13,292 nucleotides of DNA from Rhodospirillaceae bacterium. GTDB taxonomy: Bacteria > Pseudomonadota > Alphaproteobacteria > UBA7985. The stretch covers positions 1-13,292 of the forward strand of contig PAFB01000033.1 in NCBI GenBank assembly GCA_002700865.1, written 5' to 3'. Below are positions 1-6,112 of this stretch, one piece after another. The notes under the pieces were generated by a model that was given only the letters and a program-made list of their open reading frames with translations, was not told the origin of the DNA and made no database searches. The position numbers were made by a program, and so were the translations under genes. Numbering within the stretch: position 1 is the first letter of the stretch; the number at the start of each line of letters is the position of its first letter.

Positions 1-323
1 AAAACCGGCACCCCACCACAAGCGTGGATCGCGCCGGGAACCGGGGCGAGTGTATAGGCGTTTGCAAGGATCTTGTCCCCGGGCTGAAGACCAGCGGCGC
101 GCAAAGCGATTTGCATGGCCTGCCCGCCTGAGGTCACGGCCAGACAAAAGCGTGCGCCCTGATAAGCCGCGTATTCCTGCTCCAGCAAACTGGTTTCAGC
201 ATGCTCGCCCGGCCCTGTGTTATACCGATGGATACGGCCACTTTGCAGGATAGCAACAGCGTCTGCGATGCCTTGCGCGGGAATGGATTCTTGCTGAGTG
301 AAAGATTTTTCGAAGTGTTTCAT
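1..323 (-). CDS. DegT/DnrJ/EryC1-type PLP aminotransferase, N-terminal part (runs off the left edge)
   Basis: The frame reading leftward from an ATG at 323 stays open to base 1 and gives 107 residues with no stop, so only the N-terminal quarter to third of a family of about 370-400 aa is present. It opens MKHFEKSFTQQESIPAQGI. Further in are a GRIHRYNTGPGEH segment (about residues 29-41), a TSGGQAMQIALRAAGLQPGD segment (about 68-87) and an ANAYTLAPVPGAIHACGGVPV segment. These match the start of DegT-family fold-type I aminotransferases, in which the TSG..A.....L...G..PGD region is the first part of the PLP-phosphate site and is followed by P(A/Y)(F/Y)T. The PLP lysine lies outside the window. 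Members transaminate keto-sugars or other small oxo-compounds; the substrate here is unknown. No clear Shine-Dalgarno sequence precedes the ATG. The gene is divergent from the 492-4601 operon and shares its 168-nt control region. Confidence 0.8.
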   Translation of the reverse strand, partial: MKHFEKSFTQQESIPAQGIADAVAILQSGRIHRYNTGPGEHAETSLLEQEYAAYQGARFCLAVTSGGQAMQIALRAAGLQPGDKILANAYTLAPVPGAIHACGGVPV

Positions 324-432
324 AGGGCCAGTTTAAGCCTAGCGGCGCGTGGATGGGAGTCCCGGCAGCGGCAGAGAATGACAATGTGAAGTCGCAAGCT
401 GACTTGCCACAGGGCTTTTGAGCAGGGATAAC

Positions 433-456
433 CTGACCCAAGTGAAACTTGGTCAG
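433..456. promoter_or_regulatory. Inverted repeat in the divergent promoter gap, candidate operator
   Basis: Left arm CTGACC-(C)-AAGT (433-443), loop GAA, right arm ACTTGGTCAG (447-456). The arms are fully complementary over 10 bp once the single bulged C at 439 is allowed. The repeat lies 36 nt upstream of the ATG at 492, in the gap shared with the divergent aminotransferase. No T-tract follows, so it is unlikely to be a terminator. The outer TGACC/GGTCA half-sites resemble a dimeric repressor site. The regulator is unknown and is not encoded in the window. Confidence 0.4.
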
Positions 457-491
457 CTAGTCTCGCCAGTCAGTCAACCCGGAACCACGCC

Positions 492-1484
492 ATGCCCACG
501 CCCTACCGAATTGACGGTCTGCAATACGCCAACTGGTCCCCAAAGATCTTTGAGGAAATGGCGCAAGGCGGCGTGCATGCAGTTCATGTGACCATCGCCT
601 ATCACGAGACCTTCCGGGAAATGGTGCTGCAGATTGAAGCCTGGAACCGCTGGTTTGAGCGCTTTCCTGAGCGGATCATGATGGGGCGAACTGCGGCGGA
701 CATTGATACGGCGAAGGCAACCGGGCGAACCGCGATATTCTTCGGCTTCCAGAACCCCTCGCCCATCGAAGATGATATCGGCCTGATCGAAATCTGCCAC
801 ACACTGGGCGCTCGATTCATGCAGCTGAGTTACAATAATCAGTCCTTCCTCGCCACGGGATGTTACGAGGCCGAAGACCCAGGCATCACACGGTTTGGCA
901 AGCAGGCGGTTGCTGAAATGAACCGGGTCGGACTGGTCGTTGATATGAGCCATTCGGCGGAGCGCTCGACGCTTGAAGCTATTGATATCTCCAGCCGTCC
1001 CATCGCCATTACCCACGCTAACCCTCACTGGTGGCATCCCGCTTTGCGCAACAAGTCAGACGAAGTGCTGCGCGCGCTGACCGGCCGCGGCGGTATGCTG
1101 GGTTTTTCGGTCTATCCCCATCACCTCAAAGATGGCTCAAACTGCACGCGCGAGAGTTTCTGCGCGATGATTGCGGAATGCGCCGCACGCTATGGCGCGG
1201 CGAATATCGGCATTGGCACCGATTTATGCCAGGACCAGCCGGACACGGTTGTGGAGTGGATGCGGGTGGGGCGCTGGTCGAAACAGTTGGACTACGGCGA
1301 AGGATCCGCTGACAACCCAGGCTTCCCGCCCATGCCCCAGTGGTTCAACGACAACCGCGACTTCGACAGTCTCGAAGAGGGCCTGCGCGAAGTCGGGATG
1401 AATGCCGAAGAAATTGCCGGGGTGATGGGCGGCAATTGGTATCGGTTCTTTGAGCAGAATTTTGTGGCATTATCACCATCATGA
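492..1484 (+). CDS. Peptidase M19 (membrane dipeptidase) family protein with altered metal-site residues
   Basis: 330-aa TIM-barrel protein of the M19 dipeptidase family (amidohydrolase superfamily). It has no signal peptide, so it is cytosolic. Visible family blocks are DMSHSAERS (about 151-159, His154), PIAITHANP (about 170-178, His175), HPALRNKSDEV (182-192), IGIGTDLCQ (239-247, Asp244) and the C-terminal MGGNWYRFF. The N-terminal His-x-Asp zinc motif of true dipeptidases (DGHND-like) is replaced by IDGLQYANW at 7-15. The bridging glutamate position appears as Gln in FGFQNPS (84-90). From memory, Pseudomonas PA5396-like proteins near glycine-betaine catabolism genes carry the same changes, so this is a subfamily trait and not decay. 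Dipeptidase activity should not be assumed. It is the first gene of a four-gene operon, and its TGA overlaps the next ATG (ATGA at 1481-1484). No strong Shine-Dalgarno sequence is seen before ATG 492. Family call firm, substrate unknown. Confidence 0.88.
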   Translation: MPTPYRIDGLQYANWSPKIFEEMAQGGVHAVHVTIAYHETFREMVLQIEAWNRWFERFPERIMMGRTAADIDTAKATGRTAIFFGFQNPSPIEDDIGLIEICHTLGARFMQLSYNNQSFLATGCYEAEDPGITRFGKQAVAEMNRVGLVVDMSHSAERSTLEAIDISSRPIAITHANPHWWHPALRNKSDEVLRALTGRGGMLGFSVYPHHLKDGSNCTRESFCAMIAECAARYGAANIGIGTDLCQDQPDTVVEWMRVGRWSKQLDYGEGSADNPGFPPMPQWFNDNRDFDSLEEGLREVGMNAEEIAGVMGGNWYRFFEQNFVALSPS

Positions 1485-3163
1485 GTTCGATTTCGTCCAG
1501 TGACAGCCGGCTTGGGCTGCGGTCCCCTGATACAGTGATGCGCTTGGAGCGTCTGGGTTCGGCCTTTCCGACACGGCTGAGCTTTGGTCGCTCGATGATC
1601 CGTAACCTGATTGCCGATGGGGTTGAGGTCAGGCGGTCGCGCTGGTCTATGGACCCCCAAGGCTTTGGCCGAGCGACCTACACGCTCGAACTGGGCGGTC
1701 ACACTTATTCGCTGATCGCTTTTTCAAATGCTCTGGATGACGCTGACCGGTCTGACCGGGTCATTGCCGAAGCCTGGGATGCCAGTTTTGCCCTGTTTGA
1801 CGGGGTGCCGGAGAGTGCTGATCTTGACCGGCTCGAAGCCAATCTGCCCCGGCAGGAAGCGGGCCGGTACTCCGAAAAGGAACTGGTGATCAGCCGCTCG
1901 AACAAGTCTGTGCGCCTGTTCAGTCATGTCGCTCAGGCCCTCGCCAAGGGTGAGCAACCTGACGTCGATATGGTCGACTCTATTGGCTACCTGATGCGGA
2001 CAACGGCGGTTTATGGGAATGGCAAGTTTGGCATTGCTGATCGATTTGTCTTTTCGGACCGGCCAGGTCTGGGCGGACCCTTCGCCGCTGAAATGCTGAC
2101 CGTTTGGCTCATCCGTAACTTCACGCATGATCTTGTGGAGCACGTTGCTGCGGCCATGGGCGGTGAAAACGCCGTGCGGCTTGATCCGGCGATCAAAAGG
2201 CACCTCGGGATCGGCAATTCGACCGGATTGGGCATGGCACCGTTTCTGGTTTACCACCCCGAGCTGATTCACAATTGGTTAAACGCGCGCGAAACCGCAA
2301 TCGCGCGGGTCAGAGCCATCCCGTCGCTGACCCCCGCACAAGCCCAGCAGCTGCAAGACCTGCTGCAACGCGCAAAAACCCACGTCAGCCAGTGGCACGT
2401 CCCCGACGCGATCCAAACCGCGCGACTGGATGTATTGCGCGCCGAACTCTCAGCCATGGAACAACCAGACTGGCAGGCTGACTACCCGCTGCAGCGCCTG
2501 ATCGACTGGAGCCTGAGCCAATCGGTTGAATGTCAGGAACTCATCGCTGCGCTGTGTCTGGAACCCTTTGGCGCACTGTTGGACGACCTGACAGAAACCA
2601 TGGCGTTTAACGCGCCAAAGACATTCAATGCGGCGCAGACCGTTGCAGAAATTAAGGCAATGATCGCCGAGCACTACGACTGGTGCGAGGGCTTTGACCT
2701 TGAGCAGCAGCCAAGCCAACAGCGGTTTTGGTACGTTTCCGAGGCCAAACTCGAACCGCGCCTTGGTGACCGTTACGCGGAAGCGGGCGCGGACAAGGAA
2801 CAGCCGCTGGATATCGCGCGGCAAGTGCAATGGTTGCTTGATGATCTGGCCGGATTTGACCCTGCCGCCCCCTTATTAGACGTACTCGCAAGCCACCCCG
2901 AACACCGAAACATCGCCAAGCGCATCCAAGCGGCCCAGCAGCGTCCGTTTGCTGAGGTGCGCGACAACCTGATCGACCAGTCCATGCGCCCTATTGACCT
3001 GCTGCGGTGCAAGCTGGCCTTTTTCGGCGCGGTAAAGTTCGACCCTAAGTCCGACCTCTGGACCCGCATCACGCTGTTTCAGGGGGCTCCGCTGGTTGAC
3101 GAGCTGCCTATGCGCGGCGACGACTGGTGGCTCGCGACCAAGCCGGTTCTTTCGTCTGCATGA
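1481..3163 (+). CDS. Conserved protein of unknown function (560 aa) of the Ldh_2/DUF3726 gene neighbourhood
   Basis: I cannot assign a named domain. There is no signal peptide or membrane segment, so it is probably cytosolic. It is rich in enzyme-like conserved-looking blocks: SPDTVMRLERLG (15-26), SRSNKSVRLF (138-147), YLMRTTAVYGNGKFGIADR (170-188), GIGNSTGLGMAPFLVYHP (243-260) followed by W and ARE, and WYVSEAKLEPRLGDR (417-431). I recall uncharacterised proteins with the same blocks in beta- and alphaproteobacteria beside Ldh_2 oxidoreductases; this is memory, not a search. The N-terminal half (1-280) is motif-dense, while 280-400 is helical and Gln/Ala/Leu-rich. The start is fixed by the ATGA overlap with the upstream M19 gene, and the stop overlaps the next ATG in the same way (3160-3163). 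This implies translational coupling and a fixed stoichiometry in one pathway. Confidence 0.85.
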   Translation: MSSISSSDSRLGLRSPDTVMRLERLGSAFPTRLSFGRSMIRNLIADGVEVRRSRWSMDPQGFGRATYTLELGGHTYSLIAFSNALDDADRSDRVIAEAWDASFALFDGVPESADLDRLEANLPRQEAGRYSEKELVISRSNKSVRLFSHVAQALAKGEQPDVDMVDSIGYLMRTTAVYGNGKFGIADRFVFSDRPGLGGPFAAEMLTVWLIRNFTHDLVEHVAAAMGGENAVRLDPAIKRHLGIGNSTGLGMAPFLVYHPELIHNWLNARETAIARVRAIPSLTPAQAQQLQDLLQRAKTHVSQWHVPDAIQTARLDVLRAELSAMEQPDWQADYPLQRLIDWSLSQSVECQELIAALCLEPFGALLDDLTETMAFNAPKTFNAAQTVAEIKAMIAEHYDWCEGFDLEQQPSQQRFWYVSEAKLEPRLGDRYAEAGADKEQPLDIARQVQWLLDDLAGFDPAAPLLDVLASHPEHRNIAKRIQAAQQRPFAEVRDNLIDQSMRPIDLLRCKLAFFGAVKFDPKSDLWTRITLFQGAPLVDELPMRGDDWWLATKPVLSSA

Positions 3164-3573
3164 GTTTTTCACTCAACGAAGTTCACATGACCCTGCGCAA
3201 GGCCCTCTGTGGGCGCGGGTTGGCTTTTGGTGTCGCTGACGATTTCGGCGCGGTTGGCGCTCGGCTGAGTTCGGGCAATGAACAGGATGGCGTCGCCGCC
3301 ATTCTCGCCCACGACAATCAATCGCTCATTGCGCTGCTGCATCGGGTTGAGACGACCATGGCATCCCTGAGCAGCGATGCGCCGCTTGATGGCCTCCTTG
3401 AGCGCAGGCTTGCTGAGCACCTGAGCGGCAGGCCCTTCCCCCGCGCGCGTGCTTGCGCCATAAGCGAGGCCAGCTGGCAACAGGCGTTGGATCTGAGCCA
3501 TCTGACCTACGTGCCCGAAACCGAAGCCTCGCGGCTTGGGGGAGCGGGTGCAGGTACAAACGACAACGACTAG
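3160..3573 (+). CDS. DUF3726 family protein, short form
   Basis: 137 aa from ATG 3160, which overlaps the preceding stop (ATGA). An in-frame ATG at 3127 lies inside the previous gene and is not needed. The N-terminus SFSLNEVHMTLRKALCGRG, followed by LAFGVADDFG, matches the DUF3726 opening (SLNE..A..KA.RGAG...G.AE..G). The C-terminus TYVPETEASRLGGAGAG-TNDND matches the family's signature tail. As I recall, family members usually run to about 200 aa or more, so the middle seems shortened here; both signature ends and the frame are intact. The function of DUF3726 is not known. Its regular place beside Ldh_2 oxidoreductases suggests an accessory or partner subunit, which is inference. The Ldh_2 gene follows after 23 nt. 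Confidence 0.82.
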   Translation: MSFSLNEVHMTLRKALCGRGLAFGVADDFGAVGARLSSGNEQDGVAAILAHDNQSLIALLHRVETTMASLSSDAPLDGLLERRLAEHLSGRPFPRARACAISEASWQQALDLSHLTYVPETEASRLGGAGAGTNDND

Positions 3574-3596
3574 TAACAATCCGAAAGTCGCCTTCC

Positions 3597-4601
3597 ATGG
3601 AAATCACGATGACGCTTGATCAGGTTTACGACCTGGCCCTGAACACGCTCAAAGATGCCGGCGCCAGCCAGATCAACGCCGCCTCAGTGGCCAAGTCCAC
3701 ATGGCGAGCGGAGCGTGATGGCATTCGCTCGCACGGCCTGATGTACGTGCCGATCTACGCTGAGCACGTGCGCTGCGGGAAGGTGGTCGGTGACGCTGTG
3801 CCGGTTGTCTCCCAGCCCCGACCGGGCGCTGTTTCGGTGGACGCCAAACACGGCTTCGCGCATCCGGCGATTGATGCGGGCTGGCAAGCCTTTACCGCGG
3901 CGGCGCGGGAAAACGGCGTGGCCGTGCTGACGCTGCACAATTCCTATAACTGCGGCATCCTCGGTCATCACGCCGAACGGCTGGCGGAGGACGGGTTTCT
4001 GGGCCTGTGCTTCACACACGCGCCAGCCTCGGTTGCACCCACGGGCGGCACGCGGCCTGTAGTTGGCACGAACCCCTTTGCGCTGGGCGTCCCAGACGGC
4101 AAGGGCGGCGCATCCATGGTCATCGATCAGTCGATTTCAGTGGTCGCAAAGTCGGAAATCGTCCTGCGGAACAAGAACGGGGAAGCCATCGAAGAAGGCT
4201 GGGCCTTTGGTCCGGACGGGGAACCGACCACCGACCCGGCCGTTGCGCTCAAAGGAACCATGGCCCCCAGCGGTGGTTACAAGGGTGTTGGTATGGGGCT
4301 GACGGTGGAGCTGCTGGCGTCCTGCCTCGCCGGTGCTGTGCTTTCGACTCAGGCCTCGCCATTTGCGGGCACCGCAGGCGGTCCACCTTCGACCGGCCAG
4401 TGCTTCATCGCCTTCGATCCCGCCGGGTTCTCTGGCGATGGTTTCTTTACCCAAGTGGAAACCCTGCTCGCCACCATCCGTGACCAAGACGGCGCGCGCG
4501 TCCCCGGCGATCGGCGCAAGAACAACCGCAGCACAACTGAAACCAAGGGTGTGCAGGTGAACCAGGCCCAGCAGCGCGCCTTGGGCCTGTTGTCCGATTG
4601 A
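3597..4601 (+). CDS. Ldh_2-family NAD(P)H-dependent oxidoreductase (malate/L-lactate dehydrogenase-like)
   Basis: 334 aa, the usual length for this Rossmann-unrelated family, which includes malate, ureidoglycolate, sulfolactate and 2,3-diketogulonate dehydrogenases and delta1-piperideine/pyrroline-2-carboxylate reductases. Family landmarks are AERDGIRSHGLMYVPIY (38-54, with the conserved S-H-G at 45-47), HNSYNCGILGHHAERLA (114-130), GTNPFALGVPDG (157-168) and GGYKGVGMGLTVELL (226-240). HNSYNCG replaces the more common HFG-type stretch and marks a particular subgroup. It probably reduces an imine or 2-oxo acid, or oxidises a 2-hydroxy acid; the substrate cannot be read. Last gene of the operon. 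Start uncertain: ATG 3597 has no clear Shine-Dalgarno, while in-frame ATG 3609 has GGAA a suitable distance upstream. The longer form is kept because homologues I recall have a few residues before the LxxVxxLA helix. Its stop faces the convergent GS gene with a 1-nt gap. Confidence 0.88.
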   Translation: MEITMTLDQVYDLALNTLKDAGASQINAASVAKSTWRAERDGIRSHGLMYVPIYAEHVRCGKVVGDAVPVVSQPRPGAVSVDAKHGFAHPAIDAGWQAFTAAARENGVAVLTLHNSYNCGILGHHAERLAEDGFLGLCFTHAPASVAPTGGTRPVVGTNPFALGVPDGKGGASMVIDQSISVVAKSEIVLRNKNGEAIEEGWAFGPDGEPTTDPAVALKGTMAPSGGYKGVGMGLTVELLASCLAGAVLSTQASPFAGTAGGPPSTGQCFIAFDPAGFSGDGFFTQVETLLATIRDQDGARVPGDRRKNNRSTTETKGVQVNQAQQRALGLLSD

Positions 4602-4602
4602 G

Positions 4603-5919
4603 CTAGACGTCGTCCCGGTAGGTTTCGATCTCGAAGGCTGAAACCTGCTCGGCAAAAGTGCTGAGTTCCTGACGCTTTGCGGCCACCATAGCGCGGCGAA
4701 AGCCTGCGCCAAAGGTGCGCTCAATAAAGCCACTACCCTCAAACCACGCCAGCGCCTCATCCCATGAACGCGGTAAGCGCGGCAAGTCCTGCTCATAGCT
4801 CGAACCGGTAAAGGGCTCCGGAGGCTGGCTTTGCGCCTGCATGCCGTCAAGCCCGGCACTGAGAACGGACGCGAGGACGAGGTAGGGATTGGCGTCGGCC
4901 CCTGAGACCCGGTGCTCAAAGCGCCGCGCCGCGCCCGGTCCGGCTGGTATCCGCACCGCCGCTGTCCGGTTATCCATGCCCCATGACGCCGTTGTTGGGG
5001 CGTGTGTACCCTCTCGCAGGCGGCGGAAGCTGTTCAGATGGGGCGCGAACAGCAGTGTGGATTCCTGCATCGCATCCAGAAGCCCTGCAACAGCGCTGGC
5101 AAGAACCGGCGATCCTAAATCGCTGTCACGGCCGCTCTTGTTGTCAAAGACGTTTGCGCCTGCTTGATCCAATACTGACGCGTGCAGGTGAAAGCCGTTG
5201 CCAGCGTCCTCGCCGTAGGGCTTGGCCATAAAGGTCGCGCCCAGTGCGTGCTTGCGGGCAACGCCGCGGACGATGAACTTCAACAGCGCGGCGTCGTCAG
5301 CCGCCTTTACGGCATCATCGCAGTGCAGAAGATTAACTTCGAACTGACCCATTCCGCTCTCTGAAATAGCCGCGTCAGCAGGCACGTCCCAGACCTCGCA
5401 GGCCTGATAAATGTCATCGGTAAAGCGCTTGAAGGCTTCAAGCAACTCGACCGAATACAGCGATCCCGCCGTCATCCGGTTGGCTGTACCCGGAACCAGA
5501 GGCGGTTGCAGGCCCGGTGTGGTTGGGTCGAACAGGTAAAACTCCAGCTCCGTCGCGCATACCGGTGTCAAACCGGCTGCGGCGTAGCGCGCGACCGTCG
5601 CCTGTAGCTGGCCCCGGGCGTCGATAGGGCTGATTTCGCCCTCGTTCAGGAACATCTGACAGGGCAGCAGCGAAACGTCATCATCAACCCACGTCAGCGG
5701 CAAAGGCCCGCGCCCGGTCGGCTTGACAGTGCCATCCCGATCACCCGTTTCCAGCACCAACCCGCTTTCCAAAGCATCCCGCCCAAAGACATCGACGTGC
5801 AAGGTCGATGCAGGCAGCTTCATCGTGCCCTTAAAGACCTTATCAGCAGACTGCGCCGGAAGTCGCTTGCCGCGAAAAATGCCGTTGATATCGGTCACGA
5901 CGGGATAAAGCGCTGTCAC
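4603..5919 (-). CDS. Glutamine synthetase family protein, PuuA-like gamma-glutamyl ligase group
   Basis: 438 aa from a GTG at 5919, preceded on the minus strand by GAGG with a 5-nt spacer. A TTG at 6006 would add 29 residues, but these do not resemble the family start, whereas VTDINGIFRGKRLP matches the beta-grasp opening. GS catalytic residues are intact: E-x-E in TELEFYLFD (Glu124, Glu126), Glu187 and Glu194 around SESGMGQFEVNLL, the GNGFHLHAS loop (His244, His246), NSFRRLREG, NRTAAVRIP and RRFEHRVSGADANPYL (Glu335). The family ligates ammonia or an amine to glutamate using ATP. The NGIFRGKRLP opening and the FEIETYRDDV tail suit the gamma-glutamyl-polyamine/alkylamide synthetases and not housekeeping GlnA, and no adenylylation-loop motif was recognised. 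The acceptor amine is unknown. Convergent with the Ldh_2 gene and divergent from the SulP gene. Confidence 0.88.
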   Translation of the reverse strand: MTALYPVVTDINGIFRGKRLPAQSADKVFKGTMKLPASTLHVDVFGRDALESGLVLETGDRDGTVKPTGRGPLPLTWVDDDVSLLPCQMFLNEGEISPIDARGQLQATVARYAAAGLTPVCATELEFYLFDPTTPGLQPPLVPGTANRMTAGSLYSVELLEAFKRFTDDIYQACEVWDVPADAAISESGMGQFEVNLLHCDDAVKAADDAALLKFIVRGVARKHALGATFMAKPYGEDAGNGFHLHASVLDQAGANVFDNKSGRDSDLGSPVLASAVAGLLDAMQESTLLFAPHLNSFRRLREGTHAPTTASWGMDNRTAAVRIPAGPGAARRFEHRVSGADANPYLVLASVLSAGLDGMQAQSQPPEPFTGSSYEQDLPRLPRSWDEALAWFEGSGFIERTFGAGFRRAMVAAKRQELSTFAEQVSAFEIETYRDDV

Positions 5920-6060
5920 AGGAACCTCTATGTTGTGAATGCGCCCGACGCTAAAACCGAAGTTCGCTTCCTGCAAGGCTCCTGACCAGCCTAAGCGGTT
6001 GAGCAAGATTACGCGGCTGGCTTACAAAGGCCCCTGAAACGCCGCCACACCCTCCCCGTT

Positions 6061-6081
6061 GCAATGAGTGTCACTCTTTGC
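6061..6081. promoter_or_regulatory. 21-bp interrupted palindrome between divergent GS and SulP genes, candidate operator
   Basis: GCAA-T-GAGTG-T-CACTC-T-TTGC, centred on T6071. Both inner 5-bp and outer 4-bp arms are perfectly complementary; only the T/T pair at 6065/6077 and the centre break the symmetry. It lies 32 nt upstream of the SulP ATG (6113) and 142 nt upstream of the GS GTG (5919). An upstream in-frame GTG at 6068 would fall inside it, which is one reason to prefer ATG 6113 for SulP. The rest of the 193-nt gap shows no clear promoter consensus. Confidence 0.4.
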
Positions 6082-6112
6082 CCGGCGGCCTCGAACGCAG
6101 GAAAACCAACTT

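Noticed and set aside
474..1037. Long open frame on the minus strand opposite the M19 gene
   Set aside because: No recognisable protein and no ribosome-binding site; the opposite strand encodes a clear family member over the same bases.
3453..3596. Upstream extension of the Ldh_2 gene
   Set aside because: The extra 48 residues overlap the DUF3726 gene, are Arg/Ser-rich and do not match the Ldh_2 N-terminus.
4137..4919. 260-codon minus-strand frame spanning the Ldh_2/GS junction
   Set aside because: It overlaps two confident genes and encodes an Arg/Ser-rich sequence with no family features, typical of a GC-rich shadow frame.
5920..6006. TTG-started N-terminal extension of the GS gene
   Set aside because: The GTG at 5919 has a well-placed GAGG and begins directly at the family's conserved opening; the extension shows no conserved feature.
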